From Comamonadaceae bacterium (GTDB lineage: Bacteria > Pseudomonadota > Gammaproteobacteria > Burkholderiales > Burkholderiaceae_C): a stretch of DNA of 9,335 nt. Both the position numbers and the translations under genes were made by a program. The number at the start of each line of letters is the position of its first letter. Positions within the stretch are counted from its first letter, which is position 1. The DNA lies in assembly GCA_947460065.1 (NCBI GenBank), contig CANHGF010000069.1:1-9335 (forward strand), given 5' to 3'. Below the pieces are notes generated by a model. It worked only from the letters and a program-made list of their open reading frames with translations, did not search any database and had not been told where the DNA came from. Positions 1 through 6,706 of this stretch are shown piece after piece.

Positions 1-71
1 ATGGCCGCCTGCAGCCCGAGCAAGCAGTGGCCATGCTCATGGGCCGCGAGCCAGCGCCCGAGTTGCGCTAG
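1..71 (+). CDS. C-terminal end of an upstream gene, possibly glycerol-3-phosphate dehydrogenase GpsA (partial)
   Basis: Only the last 22 codons are present, in the frame starting at base 3 and ending at the TAG at 69-71. The peptide reads GRLQPEQAVAMLMGREPAPE followed by LR. An amphipathic helix of the type LxPEQAVAxLMGREP at the extreme C terminus is what I remember from betaproteobacterial NAD(P)-dependent glycerol-3-phosphate dehydrogenases, which make sn-glycerol-3-phosphate for phospholipids in the cytoplasm. That assignment is recall from a very short piece, so no symbol is given. Support for its being coding: the frame closes cleanly, the repeat array begins soon after the stop, and the convergent gene beyond the array gives the layout expected of a 3'-to-3' intergenic region. 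The ATG-initiated frame that begins at base 1 runs into the repeats and does not look like a protein. Confidence 0.5.
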   Translation, partial: GRLQPEQAVAMLMGREPAPELR

Positions 72-134
72 TCCTACCTTGCAGATCTTCGAGAGCCGGC
101 GCTCGCAGGGACGCGGCGCTCGATGGAAGGCCGA

Positions 135-423
135 ATCGCGCCGAGGGCGGCGCTCCCACAAAATCTGGCTTTGCCTGGACAGGGGGAGTGGGAGCTGCGC
201 CCTCGCTGCGATGCGGCGCTGGATCTAAGGCCCTATCGCGCCGAGGGCGGTGCTCCCACAAAATCTGGCTTTGCCTGGGCAGGGGGAGTGGGAGCTGCGC
301 CCTCGCTGCGATGCGGTGCTGGATCTAAGGCCCTATAGCGCCGAGGGCGGTGCTCCCACAAAGTCTGGCTTTGTCTGGACAGGGGGAGTGGGAGCTGCGC
401 CCTCGCTGCGATGCGGCGCTGGG
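135..423. repeat. BIME-like array: 100-bp tandem repeat, about 2.8 copies, each with two facing REP palindromes
   Basis: The unit repeats with a period of exactly 100 bp: 141-240, 241-340 and a partial copy from 341 to about 420. The first two copies differ at four positions. Copies two and three also differ at four positions over their shared 80 bp. Each unit carries two REP-type palindromes in opposite orientation with their heads (GTGGGAGC) facing each other. These are 135-159 (minus) and 188-212 (plus), then 235-259 and 288-312, then 335-359 and 388-412. The minus element of copy one is a perfect GCGCCG-CCCT-CGGCGC stem-loop. The two REPs of a unit can also pair with each other (142-159 with 188-205, 16 of 18 positions). 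The array fills the gap between two convergent genes, a typical REP location, and ends next to the thioesterase stop. No RAYT transposase is visible. No gene is supported between 72 and 423. Confidence 0.85.
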
Positions 424-873
424 TCAGAGTCCCAGCTCGCTTGTCGGTATGGCCCTGGGCCGGCCTTCGTCGTCGATGGCCACATAGGTCAGGTTGGCCT
501 CGGTCACCTTCATGTACTGGCCCTGCGCGCTGTAGCGCTCGGCATAGACCTCGACCGCGACCGTGATCGAGGTGCGGCCTATCCGATGCAGTCTTGCGTA
601 GAAGGACAGGATGTCGCCCACCCGCACCGGCTGCTTGAAGACAAATTCGTTGACCGCCACCGTCGCCATGCGGCCTTTGACATGGCGCGCCGGCAGCACC
701 GAGCCGGCCAGGTCGACCTGGGCCATGACCCAGCCGCCAAAGATGTCGCCATTGGCATTGACATCGCTGGGCATGGGGATGACCTTCATCACCAACTCGC
801 CCTGACTGGGCGGCGGGAATCCGGCTGGCAGGTGCAAGGCGGTCTGGCTGTTGGACGACGGTGTGGTGGACAT
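424..873 (-). CDS. YciA-type acyl-CoA thioesterase (hotdog fold)
   Basis: This 149-residue cytoplasmic protein should hydrolyse acyl-CoA thioesters to free acid and CoA. Residues 25-135 form a single hotdog domain. The family signature DVNANGDIFGGWVMAQVD lies at 37-54, including the conserved Asn-Gly-Asp and the GG turn at the start of the hotdog helix. RHVKGRMATVAVNEF and KQPVRVGDI follow, matching YciA-like enzymes that accept a wide range of acyl-CoAs. Length is normal for the family. The frame stays open far upstream to 1785, but that part is the shadow of the ABC transporter. I place the start at the ATG at 871-873 because an AAGG ribosome-binding sequence lies about 9 bases upstream and family homology begins soon after. 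The gene is divergent from the ABC transporter across 78 bp and converges on the REP array. Natural substrate and physiological role cannot be told from sequence. Confidence 0.88.
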   Translation of the reverse strand: MSTTPSSNSQTALHLPAGFPPPSQGELVMKVIPMPSDVNANGDIFGGWVMAQVDLAGSVLPARHVKGRMATVAVNEFVFKQPVRVGDILSFYARLHRIGRTSITVAVEVYAERYSAQGQYMKVTEANLTYVAIDDEGRPRAIPTSELGL

Positions 874-951
874 GGGCACAATCCTTGGATGGGCGAGGCG
901 CTGCGCAGTGCGGCAACGGACCCGAATGCATTGTCTGCCAAGGTTTCCTTC

Positions 952-2850
952 ATGCGCCATCGAGCTGTTTCCCCTGAGCCTACCCCAGCGACCCCAGCGG
1001 CGGCGGGCGCCGCCGACCGTTCGGATTGGGCTACCCTGCGGCGCCTGTTCCCCTACCTGTGGGCCTACAAGTGGCGTGTGATGATTGCCTTGGCATTTAT
1101 GGTCGGCGCCAAGCTGGCCAATGTGGGCGTGCCGCTGCTGCTCAAGGAATTGGTGGACACCATGAACCCGGCGACCAAGGAGGCGGCGGCCCTGTGGGTG
1201 GTGCCGCTGGGCTTGCTGCTGGCCTATGGCTTGCTGCGGCTGTCGACCTCGCTCTTCACCGAACTGCGCGAATTGGTGTTTTCCAAGGCCACCGAAGGGG
1301 CGGCCCGGCGCATTTCGTTGGAGGTGTTCAATCATCTGCATGCCTTGAGTCTGCGCTTTCACCTGGACCGGCAGACCGGCGGCATGACGCGCGACATCGA
1401 GCGTGGCACCCGGGCGGTGCATTCGCTGATTTCCTACTCGCTCTACAGCATCGTGCCCACCTTGATCGAGGTCACCCTGGTGCTGACCTTGCTGGCGGTC
1501 AAATTCGACGTCTGGTTTGCGGGCATCACCATCATTGCGTTGGTGTTCTACATCGCTTTTACCGTGACGGTGACCGAGTGGCGTACCCAGTTTCGGCGGC
1601 AAATGAACGAGCTCGACTCTTCGGCCCACAGCCGGGCCATCGACTCCTTGCTCAATTACGAGACGGTCAAGTATTTCAACAACGAGTCGTTTGAGGCGCG
1701 GCGCTATGACGAGAGCCTGGAGCGCTACCGGCGCGCGGCGATCAAGAGCCAGGCCACGCTCAGCCTGCTCAACACCGGCCAGCAACTCATCATCGCGGTG
1801 GCGCTGGTGGCCATGCTCTGGCGTGCCACCCAGGGCGTGATCGACGGCCGGATGAGCCTGGGCGATCTGGTCATGGTCAATGCCTTCATGATCCAGCTCT
1901 ACATTCCGCTGGGCTTTCTTGGGGTCATCTACCGCGAGATCAAGCAGAGCTTGACCGATCTGGACAAGATGTTTCGCCTATTGGAAAAGGAGCGTGAGGT
2001 GGCCGACGCGACCGGGGCTCAGCCGCTCAAGCTGCCTGCCGGTCAGGTCGATGTGCGTTTTGAAAACGTGGACTTTGGCTACGACGCCAACCGGGCCATC
2101 TTGCATGGCTTGAGCTTTCAGATCCCCGCGGGCAAGACGGTGGCGGTGGTCGGGCCTTCAGGTGCAGGCAAATCGACCCTGGCGCGCTTGCTCTATCGCT
2201 TCTACGACGTGAGCAATCACCGCAGCGGCGGGCACATCCTGATCGCCGGCCAAGACATAGCCCAGGTCACCCAGGCCAGCGTGCGGCAGGCCATAGGCAT
2301 CGTGCCGCAAGATACGGTGCTGTTCAACGACACGGTCTACTACAACATCGCTTACGGCCGGCCTGAGGCCACCCGCGAGCAGGTGGAGGAGGCGGCGCGC
2401 GCGGCGCGCATCCACGACTTCATCGTCTCCACGCCCAAGGGCTATGAAACCATGGTGGGTGAGCGGGGCTTGAAGCTGTCTGGCGGCGAAAAGCAGCGGG
2501 TAGCCATTGCGCGCACCTTGCTTAAAAATCCGCCGGTGCTGATTTTTGACGAGGCCACCTCGGCGCTCGACTCGGCCAATGAGCGTGCCATCCAGGCCGA
2601 GTTGCGCAGCGCCGCGCAAAACAAGACCACGCTGGTGATCGCTCACCGCCTCTCGACCGTGGTTGACGCGCATGAAATCCTGGTCATGCAGGCCGGGCGC
2701 ATCGTCGAGCGCGGCACCCATGCGCAGTTGCTGGCCCAGTCTGGCGTCTACGCCCGCATGTGGTCCATGCAGCAAGAAGGCCACGACGATGATGCGGGCC
2801 TGGCCGAGGAGGGGACACGGTGGACCGGCCCGGGCCCGGTCGCCGCCTGA
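952..2850 (+). CDS. Atm1-type ABC half-transporter (fused permease and ATPase)
   Basis: This is a 632-residue inner-membrane exporter that must dimerise. Residues about 43-330 hold six predicted membrane segments and about 365-605 the nucleotide-binding domain. Visible ATPase motifs are Walker A GPSGAGKS (401-408), Q-loop Gln453, signature LSGGEKQ (509-515), Walker B with Asp533-Glu534, D-loop SALD and H-loop His565. HLDRQTGG (137-144) and LNYETVKYFNNE (234-245) are hallmarks of the Atm1/ABCB7 group, which exports glutathione-derived compounds and links to Fe-S assembly and metal tolerance. Residues that in my recollection bind glutathione in Novosphingobium Atm1 have counterparts at a constant offset: Tyr200, Arg211, Asn274, Gln277, Gly324 and Arg328. 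The start at 952 has AAGG 8 bases upstream. The open frame back to 250 is repeat and thioesterase antisense. The gene could head an operon, as the next start is only 19 bp beyond its stop. I see no clear promoter in 874-951. A generic MsbA-like role is less likely. Confidence 0.92.
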   Translation: MRHRAVSPEPTPATPAAAGAADRSDWATLRRLFPYLWAYKWRVMIALAFMVGAKLANVGVPLLLKELVDTMNPATKEAAALWVVPLGLLLAYGLLRLSTSLFTELRELVFSKATEGAARRISLEVFNHLHALSLRFHLDRQTGGMTRDIERGTRAVHSLISYSLYSIVPTLIEVTLVLTLLAVKFDVWFAGITIIALVFYIAFTVTVTEWRTQFRRQMNELDSSAHSRAIDSLLNYETVKYFNNESFEARRYDESLERYRRAAIKSQATLSLLNTGQQLIIAVALVAMLWRATQGVIDGRMSLGDLVMVNAFMIQLYIPLGFLGVIYREIKQSLTDLDKMFRLLEKEREVADATGAQPLKLPAGQVDVRFENVDFGYDANRAILHGLSFQIPAGKTVAVVGPSGAGKSTLARLLYRFYDVSNHRSGGHILIAGQDIAQVTQASVRQAIGIVPQDTVLFNDTVYYNIAYGRPEATREQVEEAARAARIHDFIVSTPKGYETMVGERGLKLSGGEKQRVAIARTLLKNPPVLIFDEATSALDSANERAIQAELRSAAQNKTTLVIAHRLSTVVDAHEILVMQAGRIVERGTHAQLLAQSGVYARMWSMQQEGHDDDAGLAEEGTRWTGPGPVAA

Positions 2851-2853
2851 GGC

Positions 2854-2862
2854 TGCGATAAT
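2854..2862 (+). promoter_or_regulatory. Extended -10 promoter element directly before the LysR-type gene
   Basis: TGCGATAAT fits an extended -10 (TGn followed by GATAAT, five of six to TATAAT). There is no good -35 about 17 bp upstream, which extended -10 promoters can tolerate. A start about seven bases past the hexamer would fall at 2869-2870, on or next to the ATG at 2870. The resulting mRNA would be essentially leaderless. This fits the absence of a well-spaced Shine-Dalgarno: the only GAGG-like sequence is about 17 bases upstream. This is a prediction from sequence alone. Confidence 0.5.
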
Positions 2863-2869
2863 TTTTGCC

Positions 2870-3805
2870 ATGGAAACCAAGTGGCTCGAGGATTTCATCA
2901 GTCTGGCTGAAACCCGCAGCTTCAGTCGGTCGGCGCAACTGCGCCATGTGACGCAGCCGGCGTTCTCGCGCCGCATCCAGGCTCTGGAAGCCTGGGCGGG
3001 CACCGACCTTGTCGATCGCAGCTCTTACCCCACCCACCTCACGCCAGCCGGCCAAACGCTATATGCACAGGCGCTGGAGATGCTGCAGGGCCTGCAGACC
3101 ACCCGGGCCATGCTGCGCGGCCATGTGACCGCCGGTCAGGGCATGATTGAATTTGCGGTGCCGCACACCTTGGCCTTCACTTTTTTCCCGGCCTGGCTGA
3201 GCGAGCTGCGCGAGCAGTTCGGACCGATCAAAAGCCGGCTGATCGCGCTCAATGTGCACGATGCGGTGCTGCGCTTGGTCGAGGGCAGCTGTGATCTGTT
3301 GATTGCCTACCACCACGACGCCCAGCCCATCGCGCTTGATCCGCAGCGCTATGAAATGGTGGTGCTTGGGCAAGAGTGGCTCAGCCCCTGGGTGGCGCCG
3401 GCTGCCGACGGCAGTGCCCTGTGGAGCCTGCCCGGCCAGGCCACGGCGCCGGTGCCCTATCTGGCCTATGCCGGTGGCGCCTACCTGGGGCGCATGGTCG
3501 AGCATGTGCTCAAGCAGGCCCGCACACCGGTGCATCTGGACAAGGTCTATGAGACCGATATGGCCGAAGGGCTTAAGGCCATGGCCCTGGAAGGCCATGG
3601 CCTGGCCTTCCTGCCGCAAAGCGCGGTGACCCAAGAGGTGGCCCGGGGCCAGTTGCTCAGCGCTGGCGCTGGCCTGTCGGTGGGGTTGCAGGTGCGGCTG
3701 TATCGGGCTAAGACCGCGGCCAAGGGCCAGGCCAAGGCCGAGGCCCAGGCACTTTGGCATTTTCTGCAAGCCCGCCATGACGGCGGCGATTCCCCTCAAA
3801 ATTGA
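2870..3805 (+). CDS. LysR-type regulator of the HypT/YjiE (hypochlorite-responsive) group
   Basis: A 311-residue DNA-binding regulator. The winged helix-turn-helix covers about 3-62 and the periplasmic-binding-like sensor domain about 90-300. The opening [18 protein letters not shown] and [14 protein letters not shown] closely match E. coli HypT (YjiE) as I remember it, as do EGxxD (138-142), AYLGR (204-208) and [20 protein letters not shown]. HypT is activated by oxidation of three methionines after hypochlorite exposure. By my alignment only the last (Met230) is kept here, as Met231; the other two positions are Leu113 and Leu206, with Met209 close to the latter. Cys141 is the only cysteine. 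The start at 2870 is supported by homology beginning at residue 2; longer in-frame starts would overlap the transporter gene. It lies 19 bp after the transporter and 10 bp before pyrC. Function as an oxidant sensor is inference; targets are unknown. Confidence 0.82.
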   Translation: METKWLEDFISLAETRSFSRSAQLRHVTQPAFSRRIQALEAWAGTDLVDRSSYPTHLTPAGQTLYAQALEMLQGLQTTRAMLRGHVTAGQGMIEFAVPHTLAFTFFPAWLSELREQFGPIKSRLIALNVHDAVLRLVEGSCDLLIAYHHDAQPIALDPQRYEMVVLGQEWLSPWVAPAADGSALWSLPGQATAPVPYLAYAGGAYLGRMVEHVLKQARTPVHLDKVYETDMAEGLKAMALEGHGLAFLPQSAVTQEVARGQLLSAGAGLSVGLQVRLYRAKTAAKGQAKAEAQALWHFLQARHDGGDSPQN

Positions 3806-3815
3806 AGAGTTGACT

Positions 3816-4844
3816 ATGACAAGCCTCACCATCACACGCCCCGACGATTGGCATCTGCATGTGCGCGACGGCGACGTGCTTGGTACCGTTGTCGCGCATA
3901 CCGCCAGGCAGTTCGCCCGCGCGATCATCATGCCCAACCTCAAGCCGCCGATCACCACCGCGGCCCAGGCCCTGGCCTACCGCGACCGCATCCGCGCGGC
4001 GGTGCCTGCAGGCCTGAGCTTTGAGCCCTTAATGACGCTCTACCTCACCGACAACTTGGCGCCCGAGGAGATTGCCCGCGCCAAGGCCGCCGGCGTGGTC
4101 GCAGCCAAGCTTTACCCGGCCGGTGCCACCACCAACAGCGATGCCGGCGTGACCGAGCTGCGCAAGATCTACCCGGTGCTCGAGGCCATGCAGCGCGAGG
4201 GCATGCTGCTGCTGGTGCACGGCGAGGTGACCAGCGCCGACATCGATCTGTTTGACCGCGAGGCGGTGTTCATCGATCGCCACCTGATCGGCCTGCGCCA
4301 CGACTTCCCGGGCCTGAAGATCGTCTTCGAGCACATCACCACGCAGGAGGCGGCGCAGTATGTGTCCGAGGCTGGCGAGAACCTGGCGGCGACCATCACC
4401 GCCCACCATCTGCTCTACAACCGCAACGCCATCTTCACGGGCGGCATCCGGCCGCACTACTACTGCCTGCCGGTGCTCAAACGCGAAACCCATCGCCTGG
4501 CCCTGGTGCAGGCCGCGACCGGGGGCAACTGCCGGTTTTTCTTGGGCACCGACAGCGCGCCGCATCCGGCCCACCTCAAGGAGCACGCCAGCGGCTGCGC
4601 CGGCTGCTACACCGCCCATGCCGCGCTGGAGCTCTACGCCGAGGCCTTCGAGCAGGCTGGTGCACTCGCCAGGCTGGAGGCTTTCGCCAGTTTTCACGGG
4701 CCTGATTTTTATGGCTTGCCGCGCAACCAGGGTACGGTCACGCTGCTCAAGCAGGCCTGGAACGCCCCCGAGAGCTACCCCTTCGGCGCGGCCGAGCTCA
4801 AACCCCTGCGCGGCGGCGAGCCCTTGCTCTGGCAGCAGGTCTGA
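3816..4844 (+). CDS. pyrC: Dihydroorotase, class II (PyrC)
   Basis: PyrC catalyses the reversible cyclisation of N-carbamoyl-L-aspartate to L-dihydroorotate, the third step of pyrimidine synthesis, in the cytoplasm. The 342-residue length is typical of the E. coli-type enzyme. Active-site residues are all visible and sit four positions before the E. coli numbering I recall. His13 and His15 (in WHLHVRD) are zinc ligands, and Lys98 (in [12 protein letters not shown]) is the bridging carbamylated lysine. His135 (VHGE) and His173 (FEHITT) are further ligands, and Asp246 (GTDSAPH) is the catalytic base. Arg17 and Asn41 (MPNLKPP) should bind substrate. I chose the ATG at 3816 because GAAGAG lies six bases upstream and homology starts at once. 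The in-frame ATG at 3777 would add 13 unrelated residues and overlap lysR. It is 10 bp from the regulator and 2 bp from the next gene, so likely in an operon. Confidence 0.97.
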   Translation: MTSLTITRPDDWHLHVRDGDVLGTVVAHTARQFARAIIMPNLKPPITTAAQALAYRDRIRAAVPAGLSFEPLMTLYLTDNLAPEEIARAKAAGVVAAKLYPAGATTNSDAGVTELRKIYPVLEAMQREGMLLLVHGEVTSADIDLFDREAVFIDRHLIGLRHDFPGLKIVFEHITTQEAAQYVSEAGENLAATITAHHLLYNRNAIFTGGIRPHYYCLPVLKRETHRLALVQAATGGNCRFFLGTDSAPHPAHLKEHASGCAGCYTAHAALELYAEAFEQAGALARLEAFASFHGPDFYGLPRNQGTVTLLKQAWNAPESYPFGAAELKPLRGGEPLLWQQV

Positions 4845-4846
4845 GA

Positions 4847-5632
4847 ATGGCGGCCGAGGCCCTGCCGGCCTGGGCCCAGGGCTTGCGGTGGGACTGGCCC
4901 TGGATGACCCACCTGGCCCCGTTTGGCCCGGCGGTGGAGGCGGCCCTCAGGCGCGGCCTGAGCGTGGCACAGCTGCTCAATCAGATCGCGCAGGCGAGGG
5001 GCGAGCCGGCCATGCGCTTTGTGCCGCAGCAGGACCTGCCTGCCCACTGCGCTTACGAGAGCTTCATCTACGAGCAAGGCGCCTGCCCCAGTCGGGATAA
5101 TCTGCACGATCTGTTCAACGGCCTGACCTGGCTGGCCTATCCGCGCACCAAGGCGCGCCTGAACCAGTTGCAGGCGGCGCAGATCGCCAGCGACGGTGTG
5201 GCGCAGCAGCGCGGTCCCTTGCGCGATGCGCTGACCCTGTTTGACGAAAACGGCGCTGTCTTGGTGGCCTCAGAGGTATTGCGCGAGGCACTGCGCCAGC
5301 GCGCCTGGCAGCGGCTTTTTTGGGAACTGCGGCCCCTGTGGGCTCAGGCCCGGCTGCTGGTCTTTGGCCACGCCTTGCAGGAAAAGCTGCAGCAGCCTCG
5401 CAAGGCCATGACCGCTCATGTCTACCTGCCATCCATAGACCTGGCCGAGGCCGACTTGGACGCCGCCCTAGCCGTCGGGCTGCAGGCCGCCGAACTGGCT
5501 GAAAAACCCTACTGGCCGCTGCCCATTTTGGGGGTTCCGGGCAGGTATTTGCCGAATGAGAATATTTCTTTCTATGATGATGCCTTCGTCTTCCGTCCCG
5601 CCGCTGCGGGGCGCCAGCGCGGGACAACTTGA
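4847..5632 (+). CDS. DUF3025 family protein of unknown function
   Basis: A 261-residue, apparently cytoplasmic protein with no signal peptide or membrane segment. It shows both hallmarks I associate with DUF3025. A central block at 81-109 contains PSRDNLHDLFNGLTWLAYP and then RTKARLNQLQ. A C-terminal block at 222-251 contains YWPLPILGVPGRYLP and ends in FYDDAFVFRP. The conserved Asn85, His87, Asp88 and the paired Asp244-Asp245 could form a polar or metal site, but this is only a guess. The biochemical role of the family is not known to me. The ATG at 4847 follows the pyrC stop by 2 bp, so translation is probably coupled to pyrC. A link to pyrimidine metabolism is possible but rests on position alone. 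The last codons overlap the predicted htpX heat-shock promoter, which may constrain this end of the gene. Codon use and GC content match the neighbours. Confidence 0.85.
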   Translation: MAAEALPAWAQGLRWDWPWMTHLAPFGPAVEAALRRGLSVAQLLNQIAQARGEPAMRFVPQQDLPAHCAYESFIYEQGACPSRDNLHDLFNGLTWLAYPRTKARLNQLQAAQIASDGVAQQRGPLRDALTLFDENGAVLVASEVLREALRQRAWQRLFWELRPLWAQARLLVFGHALQEKLQQPRKAMTAHVYLPSIDLAEADLDAALAVGLQAAELAEKPYWPLPILGVPGRYLPNENISFYDDAFVFRPAAAGRQRGTT

Positions 5633-5655
5633 TAACCATAAAAACGTCCCCAGAT
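5628..5655 (+). promoter_or_regulatory. Predicted sigma-32 (RpoH) heat-shock promoter for htpX
   Basis: CTTGAT at 5628-5633 and CCCCAGAT at 5648-5655 are separated by 14 bp. The sigma-32 consensus is CTTGAA, a spacer of about 11-16 bp, then CCCCATnT, so only one base of the -35 hexamer and one of the -10 differ. The -35 overlaps the DUF3025 stop codon. Transcription would begin near 5662, leaving an untranslated leader of about 80 bases before the htpX ATG. E. coli htpX is a known heat-shock gene, so the gene downstream supports the call. Confidence 0.75.
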
Positions 5656-5741
5656 GAGGATGCATTGGTTTGCCTTGGCGAGCCGGTGGGTCGCTGATTC
5701 ATCGTCATTGCCGCTGCGGCGGCGTCGGAGTTGAAGATCTT

Positions 5742-6617
5742 ATGAAGAGAATCCTGCTGTTTGTGCTGACCAATTTGGCCGTCGTGCTGGTGCTCGGCGT
5801 GGTCGCGAGCCTGCTCGGCGTCAATCGTTTCCTCACCTCCAACGGGTTGAACCTGGGCGCCTTGCTCGGCTTTGCCCTGATCATGGGCTTTGGCGGTGCG
5901 TTCATCTCGCTGCTGATCAGCAAACCTGTGGCCAAGTGGAGCTCGGGCGTGCGGGTGATCGAGCAGCCCGCCAATGCCGACGAGGCCTGGATCGTCGATA
6001 CCGTACGCCGCCTGGCTGATAAGGCCGGCATCGGCATGCCTGAGGTTGGCATCTTTGAGGGCGAGCCCAATGCCTTTGCCACCGGCGCCTTCAAGAACAG
6101 CGCGCTGGTCGCAGTCTCTACCGGCCTGCTGCAGGGCATGACGCGCGATGAGGTCGAGGCGGTGCTTGGCCATGAGGTTGCGCACATCGCCAATGGCGAC
6201 ATGGTCACCATGGCCCTGATTCAGGGGGTCATGAACACCTTTGTGGTTTTCCTCAGCCGCATCGTCGGCTATGCGGTCGACAGCTTCCTGCGCAAGGGCG
6301 ACCAGGAAAGCTCAGGTCCCGGCATAGGCTATTACGTCACCACCATCGTGCTCGACATCATCCTGGGCTTTCTGGCGGCCATCATCGTGGCCTGGTTCTC
6401 GCGTCAGCGCGAATTCCGCGCCGACGCGGGCGCGGCCGGCCTGATCGGGCGCAAGCAGCCCATGATCAACGCGCTGGCCCGCCTCGGCGGCATGGTGCCT
6501 GGCGAGTTGCCCAAGTCGGTGGCGGCCATGGGGATTGCTGGCGGCATCGGGCAACTGTTCAGCACCCACCCGCCGATTGAAGAGCGCATCGCCGCGCTGC
6601 AGAACGCGCAGGGCTGA
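5742..6617 (+). CDS. htpX: Membrane zinc metalloprotease HtpX (M48 family)
   Basis: HtpX is an inner-membrane endoprotease that degrades misfolded membrane proteins and works alongside FtsH in envelope quality control. This 291-residue copy has the normal length and layout. Two N-terminal membrane segments (about 4-25 and 38-60) are followed by a cytoplasmic catalytic domain and two more hydrophobic stretches (about 153-175 and 195-218). The zinc-binding HEVAH motif is at 144-148, with the third ligand Glu224 in the EFRAD motif. Both agree with the M48B pattern. [15 protein letters not shown] near the C terminus is also family-typical. I use the ATG at 5742 because GGAG and GAAGA lie just upstream and the membrane anchor starts at residue 4; the in-frame ATG at 5670 would prepend 24 unrelated residues. 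It is separated from DUF3025 by 109 bp with its own predicted heat-shock promoter and is followed by a strong terminator. Confidence 0.96.
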   Translation: MKRILLFVLTNLAVVLVLGVVASLLGVNRFLTSNGLNLGALLGFALIMGFGGAFISLLISKPVAKWSSGVRVIEQPANADEAWIVDTVRRLADKAGIGMPEVGIFEGEPNAFATGAFKNSALVAVSTGLLQGMTRDEVEAVLGHEVAHIANGDMVTMALIQGVMNTFVVFLSRIVGYAVDSFLRKGDQESSGPGIGYYVTTIVLDIILGFLAAIIVAWFSRQREFRADAGAAGLIGRKQPMINALARLGGMVPGELPKSVAAMGIAGGIGQLFSTHPPIEERIAALQNAQG

Positions 6618-6624
6618 GACTCTG

Positions 6625-6656
6625 CTGGGCGGTTGGCGCGGCAAAGCGCCGCCCAG
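6625..6656 (+). terminator. GC-rich hairpin after htpX without a T tract
   Basis: CTGGGC at 6625-6630 pairs with GCCCAG at 6651-6656, and inside it GGCGC (6635-6639) pairs with GCGCC (6646-6650) around the loop GGCAAA. It starts 8 bases after the htpX stop. No run of T follows, so it is unlikely to stop transcription by itself. It may protect the mRNA 3' end or slow polymerase ahead of the full terminator 8 bp further on. Confidence 0.5.
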
Positions 6657-6664
6657 TGCATGGA

Positions 6665-6706
6665 CCCCCAAGGGTTGGACAGACGTCCAAATCTTGGGGG
6701 TTTTTT
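6665..6706 (+). terminator. Strong intrinsic terminator downstream of htpX
   Basis: CCCCCAAG (6665-6672) pairs with CTTGGGGG (6693-6700), and inside it TTGGAC (6675-6680) pairs with GTCCAA (6685-6690) around the loop AGAC. Six T residues follow directly at 6701-6706. This is a textbook rho-independent terminator on the plus strand. It should insulate the htpX unit from the IclR-dgo operon. Confidence 0.93.

Noticed and set aside
1..228. Open frame from the ATG at base 1 as a small protein
   Set aside because: It reads into the repeat unit and has an odd Ser/Arg/Trp-rich composition. Frame three gives a plausible protein C terminus instead.
141..420. CRISPR array reading of the 100-bp repeats
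   Set aside because: Spacer segments are nearly identical between copies, the period is too long, and no cas gene is present. The palindromic heads fit REP elements.
250..951. Long in-frame N-terminal extension of the ABC transporter (open frame back to 250)
   Set aside because: It runs through the REP array and antisense to the thioesterase gene. The ATG at 952 has a ribosome-binding site and matches the family's usual N terminus.
874..951. Divergent promoter between the thioesterase and the transporter
   Set aside because: A promoter is expected here, but I could not find a -35/-10 pair on either strand good enough to report.
874..1785. N-terminal extension of the minus-strand thioesterase frame
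   Set aside because: It is antisense to the ABC transporter and has no recognisable domain. The hotdog enzyme is complete from 873.
2158..3003. Minus-strand open frame of 281 codons over the ATPase domain and the start of the LysR gene
   Set aside because: It overlaps two well-supported genes and shows no family motif; it is a high-GC shadow.
3777..3815. Earlier ATG for pyrC
   Set aside because: It would add 13 non-homologous residues and overlap lysR by 29 bp, while the ATG at 3816 has GAAGAG at good spacing.
5115..6185. Minus-strand open frame of 356 codons across DUF3025 and htpX
   Set aside because: Its composition is low-complexity Arg/Ala/Gln, as expected for the antisense of GC-rich genes, and both plus-strand genes have clear family motifs.
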